64,000 bases of DNA from Bifidobacterium dentium JCM 1195 = DSM 20436 (lineage in GTDB: Bacteria > Actinomycetota > Actinomycetes > Actinomycetales > Bifidobacteriaceae). Position 1 is the first letter of the stretch, and every line of letters starts with the position of its first letter. This document shows, one piece after another, positions 12,331 to 21,512 of the stretch. The DNA is taken from assembly GCF_001042595.1 (NCBI RefSeq), contig NZ_AP012326.1:1984001-2048000 (forward strand), written 5' to 3'. The position numbers and the translations under genes were made by a program. Under the pieces are notes generated by a model. That model was not told the DNA's origin. It saw only the letters and a program-made list of their open reading frames with translations, and did not search any database.

Positions 12331-12624
12331 ATGAACGTTACGCAACACGGCTATGCGGATGACCAGAAGAACATCATCGCCCGCCTCAATCGCATCGAAG
12401 GTCAGGTGCGCGGCATCAAACAAATGACGGAGGACGGCGAGTACTGCATTGACATCCTCACCCAGATCTCCGCCGCCAACAGTGCATTGAAATCAGTGGC
12501 ACTGCTGCTGCTCGACGACCATCTCAATCATTGCGTCAAGCAGGCCACGCAGGAAGGCGGCGCCGTTTCCGACGAAAAGCTCACCGAAGTCAGCGCGGCC
12601 ATCACCAGATTGGTCAAATCGTGA
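12331..12624 (+). CDS. csoR: CsoR-family copper-sensing repressor
   Basis: A 97-residue all-helical DUF156-family regulator. Cys39, His64 and Cys68 reproduce the exact spacing of the Cu(I) ligands of CsoR, and the RLNRIEGQVRGI segment near residues 18-29 is the family signature. Copper binding in CsoR releases the repressor from DNA, so copA and probably csoR itself would be induced by copper through the palindrome at 12244-12264. The ribosome site GAGGAG lies seven bases before the ATG. It is oriented away from copA. Strong call; the ligand spacing argues against FrmR (formaldehyde) or RcnR (nickel) types. Confidence 0.9.
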   Translation: MNVTQHGYADDQKNIIARLNRIEGQVRGIKQMTEDGEYCIDILTQISAANSALKSVALLLLDDHLNHCVKQATQEGGAVSDEKLTEVSAAITRLVKS

Positions 12625-12640
12625 TCCTTCACGTCCTACT

Positions 12641-12854
12641 CAATCCACCGACGCTGACGCCCGCTCACCGTCGGCAGTTTGAGGAACGTTCCAAACTACC
12701 GACGCTCACAAACACTCACCGTCGGCAGTTTGAGGATATCGTCGGTAGATTGGGACCCTGCTTAATCTACCGACGTTGACGGGCACTCACCGTCGGCAGT
12801 TTGAGGAACGTTCCAAACTACCGACGGTGACGGCCTCTCACCGTCGGTGGATTG
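12641..12854. repeat. Palindrome array A: 13-bp arms, 51-bp period
   Basis: Nine 13-bp arms with consensus CGTCGGYAGWTTG occur in mostly alternating orientation: 12641, 12669, 12692, 12720, 12740, 12763, 12791, 12814 and 12842 (left ends). Within a hairpin the loop is 10 bases; between hairpins the spacer is 15 bases and usually ends in CTCAC. This gives a 51-bp period, broken once by a 20-bp partial duplication at 12720-12740. The last arm lies inside the 3' end of the nuclease-like gene. A second array of the same family lies at 13960-14125. The array fills the gap after csoR. Confidence 0.9.
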
Positions 12855-13815
12855 AGGAAGAGGATCGGGGAAGGCCCGCCCGCAGCAGCTTGTTCACAAG
12901 CGGCACTCGCTCAATCACATCGTCATAGGTGAACCGTACTATCAGCGAGACTCCGGCGCGACGCAACGCTTCCTCACGTTCACGCTCCATCTGCACCACG
13001 GTTTGGACGCTCCTACGGCCTGTCATCTGCGGATCGACATACTTCTGCGTACCGTCATACTCGCCTACGGCAATCCGACCGTCCGGCAGTCGCCATGCAA
13101 AATCGGCACGGTATCGACGCCCTGTTTCGGGATCGACGAAAATCGTCTGCAATAGCGGAATGGCAAAACCCTCATCAATCATCACTGCACGGCACATCGA
13201 TTCGCCGCCGTTCTCGCTCGCACCATCGGCATATCGCAGTACGCGCGCCGCCTGCGCATAGCCGATGCGCATAGCCGAACAGCCGGCGGACAAATCGCGA
13301 CGTCCGATTCCTTGTCTCAGCGCGGAATCCGCAATGGGAAGCCCATATGGAAAATCGTATTGCACCGAGCAATTCAGCACTGTACGTATTTTGTCAAGAA
13401 CAGGCAGCCCGTCAACCACCTCCACTGACATGCATTGCTCCGGAATATACACACGGCGAACCTTCGCGATTCTGCAGAAGCCGTTGTGATAGGCGCTCGC
13501 GATGGAAACGGTGCCGTCGTGCAGTTTCCAGGAATGTTCGAAACCATGAGCCGTCGCGGCGATGTTTCCAACGAACACCCACTTCGGGTGTTGCCTTGCC
13601 ATCGCCCGCGCCATGTGCATGGAACGTTCGAACGGATCAAGGCCGTTCCAATAGTCGGAGGGAACATACAGGCCGCGGGCGGGACGCAACAGCCCTCCGT
13701 CTTCAGCGATCCGCCTGCGTAAGGCGGCATTCTCTGACTCAATAGGCGAAAACGCGCATCGTCGCTCCGCCATAGCCTCTTCGATGAGACGATTAACTCG
13801 TGCATGATTCTTCAT
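12838..13815 (-). CDS. AbiEi-like/DUF559-like protein with predicted nuclease fold
   Basis: A 325-residue cytoplasmic protein of a family common in Actinobacteria. The N-terminal 100 residues look like the winged-helix and linker region of AbiEi-type proteins (LLRPARGLYV). The C-terminal part (about 215-310) has the layout of a DUF559/Vsr-like PD-(D/E)XK fold: RADFAW, then VGEYDG..KY, then a basic helix and AGVSLIVRFTYDDV. Biochemical activity is not proven by this. No ribosome site is convincing; I take the ATG at 13815 (MKNHARVN), and an in-frame TTG at 13845 is the alternative. The last residues (SSSSIHRR) are encoded by a palindrome arm of array A, and array B lies upstream. There is no adjacent AbiEii toxin. 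Confidence 0.6.
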   Translation of the reverse strand: MKNHARVNRLIEEAMAERRCAFSPIESENAALRRRIAEDGGLLRPARGLYVPSDYWNGLDPFERSMHMARAMARQHPKWVFVGNIAATAHGFEHSWKLHDGTVSIASAYHNGFCRIAKVRRVYIPEQCMSVEVVDGLPVLDKIRTVLNCSVQYDFPYGLPIADSALRQGIGRRDLSAGCSAMRIGYAQAARVLRYADGASENGGESMCRAVMIDEGFAIPLLQTIFVDPETGRRYRADFAWRLPDGRIAVGEYDGTQKYVDPQMTGRRSVQTVVQMEREREEALRRAGVSLIVRFTYDDVIERVPLVNKLLRAGLPRSSSSIHRR

Positions 13816-13959
13816 GAATCGACTGTAACCGGAATCGGCTTTCAAGCGAGGCGTTTTCGGGAAATGTGGATAAGGGTGCGGAAAACCCGCGTGTCAGTAG
13901 GGATTCATGGTTGTAGATAACCGTCACCACATCAACCGGCCATGTCGTAAACCGCTTAG

Positions 13960-14125
13960 CGTCGGCAGATTGGAAGAAATCGCAATCTACCGACGCTGAC
14001 TGCCTCTCAGCATCGGTAGATTGGGTTGAGATACAATCTGCCGACGCTGAAGGACTGTCAGTATCGGCAGATTGAGGAAGGACCCAAACTACCGACACCT
14101 ACGAGCGCTCAGTGTCGGTAGTTTG
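13960..14125. repeat. Palindrome array B: same 13-bp arms and 51-bp period
   Basis: Seven arms of the CGTCGGYAGWTTG family start at 13960, 13983, 14011, 14034, 14062, 14085 and 14113 in strictly alternating orientation. Loops are 10 bases and spacers 15 bases, and the period is exactly 51 bp. Spacers end in CTCAG or GTCAG, so arm plus spacer can also pair across the spacer (for example accgacgctga with tcagcatcggt). Together with array A it brackets the nuclease-like gene. The gap 13816-13959 between that gene and the array shows nothing recognisable. Confidence 0.9.
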
Positions 14126-14178
14126 GGGGATGGACTGCGGCTTGGACTTCCGTTGGTGCATGGGCCGAACCGTATGAA

Positions 14179-15058
<880 letters not shown>

Positions 15059-15200
15059 TTACTGTTACAAAGCTGCTGCGGATTCCAAATAATCCCAAGT
15101 ATGGATTCTACGTATGAATCTAAAGAAACGCTTCGACCCGAACCACGATATCCGGTTCGGACAGGCGCAAGAACCAGTCATTTCGGCGCAGATATGGAAA

Positions 15201-15228
15201 GGGAACGGGCCGAAACCGGTCCGTTCCC
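15201..15228 (-). terminator. Hairpin after the MFS gene
   Basis: Arms gggaacgggcc (15201-15211) and ggtccgttccc (15218-15228) pair with one mismatch around a 6-base loop. The hairpin is 33 bases past the MFS stop and is followed on the minus strand by TTTCC. It separates the MFS/GNAT operon from dapB. Confidence 0.6.
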
Positions 15229-15260
15229 AAGAGACAATCCGCCCGTCAAAGAGCCTACGA

Positions 15261-16610
15261 TCACCCACGTTTGCGGACGATGAACCAGCCGAGCAGGGCG
15301 AACGGAATCGAACACAGCACGAAGATCCACGGCATCATCAGACTGGTATTCGGCGTGGCATGGTCAAGCACGATGCCGGTGATCATCGAACCGAACGAAG
15401 CGCCCACGGTACCGGCGGTACTCACCCAGGACAATCCTTCGGTCAGCGACTCTTCAGGCACGGTCTCCTTCACCACCAGATTGCCGGAAGCGAACACCGG
15501 CGAAATCGTAAGGCCCGTCAGCACCTCGACGAATCCCATCAGCACCAGATTGCCGAGACAGGCGTGAATCACCACGAATCCGATGGTCATCAACGCAAGG
15601 AACATGATCATGTGGCGCCAACGTGAACCTTTGAGTTCGCGCGACCCGAAGAACAGCGCACCGATGCAGGAGCCGAGCGCCAGCATGGCGAGCTGCACGC
15701 CGAGCACCGAATCGAGATGCAGGGCCTTCATCACGGCCGTCATGGACGTATCGAATGCGGTGAAGCTCATATTGAACACCACGAACACCATCAGCAGCGG
15801 AATCACGCCCGCATAGGTGAGCACATTGCGCTTCCTGCGATTATCGGAGGTCTTGAGCTGCCTCATGCTCAGCTTGTCGGAAGCAGTTCCGGCAACAGCC
15901 GCATCAGCATCGGTCGTATTGGCGAAACGCACGTCGGCATCGTCCGCATCGGCGGCGGTCACATTCACCATGCGGATGACCGGCGGCTGCGTATCGCGCA
16001 ATGCAAAGAACATCGTGCCGCCGATTGCGCTGGCGGCAGTCGGTACGAACAGTTGCGAGACCGGATTCACGGAAGCCGCCAGGAATGCGGCGAGAATCGG
16101 GCCGAAAATGAACACGATCTCATCGATGGCGGATTCCAGCGCATATGCGGTGTTGAGCATCTCGCTGTTATCGGTGCGCTCCAGCACGTACGCCCAGCGG
16201 GTACGCACAAGTGCGCCGAAAGCGAACTGCGTCAGACCCATCACGACGGCCAGTACGAACAGCAACGGAATCGGTACGCGCACCAAAGCGGCGAATGCGA
16301 AGGACAACATGGCCACAACCTGCACCGCGAGCACGAATTTGCCAACTTTGCGTTGGCCGAAGCGGTCAAACAGGCGCGCATAGAACGGCGTCACGGCCGC
16401 GGTGGCGAATACGTAGGCCGCGCTCATCACGCCAGCGATGGTCCAATTGTCGTACAGATGATTAAGCGCCAGAATGATGCCCAATCCCATCATCGACATC
16501 GGCAGTCGAGCCAATGCGCCGGAGGCGCAGAACGCCTTGGTCCCGGGAATGGAGAACAGCACCGCATACGGAGACTTCGCGGATTTCGCGGATTCCATGG
16601 CTTTGCTCAT
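15261..16610 (-). CDS. MFS transporter
   Basis: A 449-residue membrane protein with about 12 hydrophobic segments and an MFS loop (ARLFDRFGQRKVGK near residues 75-90). The central cytoplasmic loop (about 215-260) is rich in Asp and Ala. The substrate is unknown; drug or metabolite efflux is plausible. Its ATG overlaps the TGA of the GNAT gene (ATGA at 16607-16610), so the two genes form a translationally coupled operon; GGAGGT sits about ten bases upstream. The pairing suggests that acetyltransferase and transporter act on the same kind of compound, which is inference only. Confidence 0.8.
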   Translation of the reverse strand: MSKAMESAKSAKSPYAVLFSIPGTKAFCASGALARLPMSMMGLGIILALNHLYDNWTIAGVMSAAYVFATAAVTPFYARLFDRFGQRKVGKFVLAVQVVAMLSFAFAALVRVPIPLLFVLAVVMGLTQFAFGALVRTRWAYVLERTDNSEMLNTAYALESAIDEIVFIFGPILAAFLAASVNPVSQLFVPTAASAIGGTMFFALRDTQPPVIRMVNVTAADADDADVRFANTTDADAAVAGTASDKLSMRQLKTSDNRRKRNVLTYAGVIPLLMVFVVFNMSFTAFDTSMTAVMKALHLDSVLGVQLAMLALGSCIGALFFGSRELKGSRWRHMIMFLALMTIGFVVIHACLGNLVLMGFVEVLTGLTISPVFASGNLVVKETVPEESLTEGLSWVSTAGTVGASFGSMITGIVLDHATPNTSLMMPWIFVLCSIPFALLGWFIVRKRG

Positions 16611-17314
16611 AGACCCGCCACCTCCCCGCGGTAGATGAACATGTCGTCGAACAGCGGCTCCGCTCCGTCAACGCTCGAGACTTCGGCATTACGTTCAGCG
16701 ATGCGTTCCAGACCTTTATGATCGTAGAAACTCACATCGCAGTCGGAATCGGTGTGCAGGTAAAACGCGTCCACGTTCCATGCGGCGAAATGCTCCTGCA
16801 TACGGCGCCACAGGCCGCCGCCCACGCCTTGGCCACGCACGTCGGGATTGACGACGAACAACTCCAACTCGCCTAGCGTGGTTTCGTTGGCGCGACTGTT
16901 CCTCTCCAAAGCCAGTTCCAATGAAAACGCGTTGTTCAGCCTCTCAAGACGTTTCGCGGCCTCTTCGTGAGCAATGATGCCGCGTTCGATGCCCGCCATC
17001 TCGTCGGCGACGTCGATTTCGTCAAGCTGCGGCTGTTCGCCGGCGACACGGATGAAGGTGACGCCCGCCAGCGTGCCGTCGACGGTAAAGGCGGCGTTCG
17101 CGAACGTGGTCGGCTGCAGATAATGCAGTACGAAATACCGGGAAATCAGCAGGGACGTTTCAGTACCGGCAAGTTCGCCGTCCTGCGGCCATGTGCGGTC
17201 GAACAGTTCGACCACGGCATCCAGGTCATTCCAGCCGATCGGACGATAGATAATCGAATTCGGGTTGTTTCCGGCCGATGTGCCGGTGGTGTTGGTTGCG
17301 TCGATCGCAGCCAT
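16607..17314 (-). CDS. GNAT-family N-acetyltransferase
   Basis: A 235-residue protein with the acetyl-CoA-binding signature VNPDVRGQGVGGGLWRRM typical of GNAT enzymes. Residues 20-120 form the substrate half of the fold. The acceptor is unknown. I chose the ATG at 17314 (MAAIDATN) because GGAG lies ten bases upstream; the frame is open 28 codons further but without a good start. It is the first gene of a two-gene operon with the MFS transporter and overlaps it by four bases. Confidence 0.82.
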   Translation of the reverse strand: MAAIDATNTTGTSAGNNPNSIIYRPIGWNDLDAVVELFDRTWPQDGELAGTETSLLISRYFVLHYLQPTTFANAAFTVDGTLAGVTFIRVAGEQPQLDEIDVADEMAGIERGIIAHEEAAKRLERLNNAFSLELALERNSRANETTLGELELFVVNPDVRGQGVGGGLWRRMQEHFAAWNVDAFYLHTDSDCDVSFYDHKGLERIAERNAEVSSVDGAEPLFDDMFIYRGEVAGL

Positions 17315-17404
17315 GATGCAATTGCTCCTTAACTTTCGTTGCGTCCGGCACGTGTGCCCGCCCACACATGCTGCACGAGGGTAGCGGCGTTCCTCCACAA
17401 CGTT

Positions 17405-17429
17405 GCCTGCAGTGCGTTACCCTGCAGGC
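17405..17429 (-). terminator. Small hairpin after the AdnB-like gene
   Basis: Arms gcctgcag (17405-17412) and ctgcaggc (17422-17429) form an 8-bp stem 43 bases past the stop of the helicase-nuclease gene. No T tract follows. It is a possible terminator. Confidence 0.35.
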
Positions 17430-17471
17430 AGGCCGTCACAGCGCGTCGCTTCAACGTTCGGCGCATCGGCA

Positions 17472-20400
17472 CTAGTCGTTGTCGGATTGCTGCGGAATTC
17501 CGTAGCTCAACTCGGCAAGGATCTCTTGTTCTGTTTTGTCGAGAGCCTTAAGCTCCCGATCGCCCTCTTTGGGCTCACTCAGATAGTAGAGGCAGGCGTC
17601 GATAGAATCCAACGGCACGCCTTCCATCGCTGACAGCAGAATGCGATACATGTCGAGCTGTGCGAGTTTTTCGTCGATTTCGTTACGTTTGCGCGGCCTG
17701 TGTCCTGTTTTCCAGTCGACGATGGTGTAGGTCTTCGATTGGTCGTTCGGATCGATGCCACCGAAGAACACCGCGTCGAGTTTGCCATTGACGATGGTGC
17801 CGAGTTGCGGTACGTCGACGACGAGCTGCCGTTCCGCCCATGCGGGGTTTCGTTCGGCCCACACCGATTGCACAAGACGATGCCGCCAGTCGAGCAGCTT
17901 GCGTTCCTGCGACGCATTGCCAGATTCGCCGGATTGTTCGATACGTACGATTTTCGCTTCATCCTGCGCAAGACCGTTGATGAGATCCGCACGGGAGACG
18001 GCATTGCCGACGCCTGCATCGGATTCGGCATCGGCCATGACGAACCGTTCCGCCCATGCGTGCAAACGCGTGCCGAGTTGTGCGGACGGCGAAGCGACGC
18101 GCGGAATCGGACGGACCAGACCACGCCAGTACTCACTGGAGGAGCGGTCATCCATCACACCGGCGCGAGCCTGCAGGGAGGTGACGTTCTGGCGGCCGCC
18201 TGCGAGAATCCTCTCGCCGCGGACACGGACGGCCGCATCGAAATCAGTTGCGCTATCGCCGGTGTCGGGCATGAGATGTTCGTCACCGACCAGCAGGCGT
18301 GCGCGCAACAGCAGCGACTCGTCGACAGGCATCGTCATGTCATCGGCCGATTGGTCGCCGTCATGTCCGTCATACGCACCGGATAGGGCCTGCATGGCCG
18401 AACGGACCTGATCGGCCGATGCGGCGAACGTTGTGGCCAGCCGATCGCTCAGACCGCACGGCCACGGCAGATTCCGCTGCTCGGCAGCCGGCTCAAGCGG
18501 CGCATTCCAAGCGTCGCCGACCACCGCATCCTCATAGTCGCGGGCATGCTCGCCCACGAAGTAGCCGTCCGGCAGGGGCGCACCGATTGAGGCGAGCGTC
18601 TCCACGCCGTCAATCATGTCCGCTGCAACAGCGGAATCGGCAAGATTGCCGGGCTCCCGCGCCACCGAAACGATGCCGTTCATCGAATCGCGTACTTCGC
18701 TCCAGAAGTTCGAAGGGCCCCTAACTCCCTGCTTCTTGCCTTCGACTAAACGGGAGTCACGGCTCTCTTCGCTATGCACGCTGAAGGTAAGCAGCACCTC
18801 ATGCCGGGCGCGGGTCAACGCCACATAGGCGAGCCGCCGTTCGTCGGCGTGCAATCGGCGGCCGTATTCCTCGCTTTGCGTCAGATACAGGCCGGTCGGG
18901 TCCATGCCTTCCATATCGTCGATCTGCAGGGAACGTAGGGTTCCGAACACCTCATCGTCAATGGTCTCCGCATCGTCCAGGCTGGCGAGCGCCTCGATCG
19001 GGTCGCCGCCGACGAGTGCATCATGCGGGAATCGAGGCAGGATGCCGGCGTCCACACGCACGGGAACGGGCACGGCGGCGGGATTCTGCAGCCAGGTCTT
19101 GGCGGTTTCGGCATATTCCGGCGGCGTCCATTCGCCGTTGTTCAGTCCATTGAGGTGTTCCTCGTCGACCGTGACGTTCAGCGAATCGCCTTGGCTGGAC
19201 GGGAACGTGCCGTCGGACATGCCTACCACGGCTACCGCATCCCATTCGAGGCCTTTCGACTGATGCACGGTCATAAGCATCACGTCAACGGGCGTATCGG
19301 GTGCGGTGGCATTGTCATCGGATGCGTCGCGCAAAGAATCCACCCATGACACGAATGCGCGCAGACTGGGCGTGCCTTGGGCCGCGATCTCCTGCATGTA
19401 TGTGTCGGCGAGGCTCATCACGGCGTCAAGCGGCGACTTGGCAAGCGTCACATTGGAGGTGTCGTTCGGGTGTTGCATGTGTTCGGCGAGCAGCATGTCG
19501 ATGTCGAGGTTCAGCGCGCCGATGGCCGCGCGCACCACTTCCGGCAGCGGATGACCGTACACGTGCTGCACCTGGCGCAGCATGTCGGCGGCGCGAAGCA
19601 CGGCTGCCGCTCCCCCGGCGCTGAGTTTGCCGTCGATGAGTTTCGACAGGTCGTCGCGCAGCATGAGGTCGATCAGAAAGACGGCGTTGGGCACTTGGTC
19701 ACGATATTCGCGCACGATGGCGCGGATTTCGGTTTCGGATGGCATCTTGGCCTGCGCTGCGCCGGTAGCGCTCGAATCGTCCGGTTCGTCCGTCTTGCCG
19801 GGAATGATGCCGGCCGCGATAAGCGCACGATACCGATGTGCCGTATTCACGTTTTCCGCGATGGCGGCGAGCGCTTGCAAATCCGCCGCTCCGACGCCGA
19901 ATCGCGGGGTGGCGAGCAGTCGCATCAGCGATCCGCTGTCGGTGTGATCGCAGATTACGTGCAACAGGGCGAAGATATCCTGTACTTCCGGACGTTCCAG
20001 CAACGCCGCCTGGCCGACTACCAGCGTGGTCAGTCCGGCCTGTTTCAATGCATCCTCGTATTTCGGCATCGACTGTTTGGAGCGGAACAGCACGGCCACA
20101 TGCGGGCGATTGTCTTTCACGCCGCCGGCCAGTGCGGCGTCGGATGGCGTGTGTAGCGCGATCGCATGTTTGGCGAAGCGCACGACGGCGTCGATCTCCT
20201 GCCCGAAAGTGGCGAAGCCGAGCACGCCAAGCGTGCCTTCGGGCGCGGTATCGATGTTGGATAGGGCCGGTACGTCCACTTCGCGCATCAACGAACTGCT
20301 TAGGCGCCGGACGGGCAACCGTAACGGTTTGGTGAGGTTATTGGCCGCTTCGAGCACCATGCGGGAGTTGCGTCGGGTCACGCTCAAGGCAAACGGCTTG

Positions 20401-21512
20401 TCGGTCTCGCTCATGCCGAAATCGCGTTGCAGCATGCGGAATGCGCCCGGGCTGGCGCCTCGCCATGCATAGATCGATTGGAATGGGTCGCCGACGGCGT
20501 TGACTGCCGATCGACGTGCCGAATCGACGTGGAACAGGGATGCCAATAGCGCGGCCTGCGTGGTGGATGTGTCTTGGTATTCGTCGAGCAGCACATGCGA
20601 ATACCGTTTGCGATAGGTGGCGCCGATTGACGGGAATCGAGTGACCAGCTGGAACGCGGCGATGGTGAAATCGCTGAATTCCGCCATGTTGCGAGCCCGT
20701 TTCTCGGCATTGTAGTCGGCTACGAGGTGCAGCAGCAGGTCACGTTGACGCGTCACGTCGGATAACTGGCTGACCTTGTAGACGCATAGGGCGTGGCATT
20801 GTTCGCGGTACTGGCGTTTGCGCGCTTCGAAATCCTCGCCGGATTCCTTTTTCTTTCTCTTCAGAGGTTTGGGGGCCTTAATATCGGCGGGAATCTCTTC
20901 GTCCTCGAGTGCCTTGGCCACTTGTGCGACGAATGCTTCATCCCAGGCGCGCACACGCTCCACGGCCTCGTCGAAGCTGGTACAGTCGCCGCCGATCATG
21001 GCGCCGGAGATGGCATTGGACAGTGCGAACACCCTGCCGGCGATGGTACCGAACGATGCGAGGTCGCCGTCGAATCGCATGATTTCGTCCATATGCTTGT
21101 CGAGCACGGCATAAATCAGCTGCATGGCCCCCGCTTCGCTCAGTGGCTGCGTATTCTGGTCGAAGCCGACGAGCAAACCGTATTGGCGCACGATGGTCTG
21201 GAAGAATGCGTCGTATGTGGAGATTTCCGGCTTGAGGAACGCGGCGCCGGCCGATCCGGTCCGGCCACCCTGATTGCTCACCACGGCCGCAGACACGCGG
21301 GACAGCAGTTCGGAGGCGGCCTTGCGCGTGAAGGTGAGACCCAGGATCCTTTCCGGCGAAACGCCCTGTTCGATCAGGTTGATGATGCGCCTGGTCATGG
21401 TGTAGGTTTTGCCGGATCCCGCGCCTGCGACCACCACCACATCGGCGTATGAGGGGGCCTGAACGACGGCCGCCTGTTCAGGACTGTCGGTGAATTTCGG
21501 CGTGCCGCTCAT
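17472..21512 (-). CDS. AdnB/UvrD-type helicase-nuclease subunit
   Basis: A 1346-residue SF1A helicase with a C-terminal nuclease, one half of an AdnAB-like recombinational repair machine that resects double-strand breaks. The motor is intact: Walker A AGAGSGKT (29-36), the TFTRKAA motif, DEYQD (motif II), TVHQSKGLEW (motif V) and VALTRAR (motif VI). The C-terminus carries a RecB-type PD-(D/E)XK nuclease: RLHAWAE, GKLDAVF and IVDWKTG. The ATG at 21512 overlaps the stop of the upstream subunit by four bases and follows AAAGGAGAGTGGC. It is longer than I recall for mycobacterial AdnB (about 1050-1100 residues). Which subunit name fits is inferred from motor quality. Confidence 0.85.
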   Translation of the reverse strand: MSGTPKFTDSPEQAAVVQAPSYADVVVVAGAGSGKTYTMTRRIINLIEQGVSPERILGLTFTRKAASELLSRVSAAVVSNQGGRTGSAGAAFLKPEISTYDAFFQTIVRQYGLLVGFDQNTQPLSEAGAMQLIYAVLDKHMDEIMRFDGDLASFGTIAGRVFALSNAISGAMIGGDCTSFDEAVERVRAWDEAFVAQVAKALEDEEIPADIKAPKPLKRKKKESGEDFEARKRQYREQCHALCVYKVSQLSDVTRQRDLLLHLVADYNAEKRARNMAEFSDFTIAAFQLVTRFPSIGATYRKRYSHVLLDEYQDTSTTQAALLASLFHVDSARRSAVNAVGDPFQSIYAWRGASPGAFRMLQRDFGMSETDKPFALSVTRRNSRMVLEAANNLTKPLRLPVRRLSSSLMREVDVPALSNIDTAPEGTLGVLGFATFGQEIDAVVRFAKHAIALHTPSDAALAGGVKDNRPHVAVLFRSKQSMPKYEDALKQAGLTTLVVGQAALLERPEVQDIFALLHVICDHTDSGSLMRLLATPRFGVGAADLQALAAIAENVNTAHRYRALIAAGIIPGKTDEPDDSSATGAAQAKMPSETEIRAIVREYRDQVPNAVFLIDLMLRDDLSKLIDGKLSAGGAAAVLRAADMLRQVQHVYGHPLPEVVRAAIGALNLDIDMLLAEHMQHPNDTSNVTLAKSPLDAVMSLADTYMQEIAAQGTPSLRAFVSWVDSLRDASDDNATAPDTPVDVMLMTVHQSKGLEWDAVAVVGMSDGTFPSSQGDSLNVTVDEEHLNGLNNGEWTPPEYAETAKTWLQNPAAVPVPVRVDAGILPRFPHDALVGGDPIEALASLDDAETIDDEVFGTLRSLQIDDMEGMDPTGLYLTQSEEYGRRLHADERRLAYVALTRARHEVLLTFSVHSEESRDSRLVEGKKQGVRGPSNFWSEVRDSMNGIVSVAREPGNLADSAVAADMIDGVETLASIGAPLPDGYFVGEHARDYEDAVVGDAWNAPLEPAAEQRNLPWPCGLSDRLATTFAASADQVRSAMQALSGAYDGHDGDQSADDMTMPVDESLLLRARLLVGDEHLMPDTGDSATDFDAAVRVRGERILAGGRQNVTSLQARAGVMDDRSSSEYWRGLVRPIPRVASPSAQLGTRLHAWAERFVMADAESDAGVGNAVSRADLINGLAQDEAKIVRIEQSGESGNASQERKLLDWRHRLVQSVWAERNPAWAERQLVVDVPQLGTIVNGKLDAVFFGGIDPNDQSKTYTIVDWKTGHRPRKRNEIDEKLAQLDMYRILLSAMEGVPLDSIDACLYYLSEPKEGDRELKALDKTEQEILAELSYGIPQQSDND

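Noticed and set aside
12838..13815. Complete AbiE abortive-infection or toxin-antitoxin system
   Set aside because: Only an AbiEi-like N-terminal region is seen and no AbiEii nucleotidyltransferase gene is adjacent, so I do not call a system.
12641..14125. CRISPR array
   Set aside because: Repeated units alternate in orientation, spacers are only 10 or 15 bases and similar to one another, and no cas gene is nearby.
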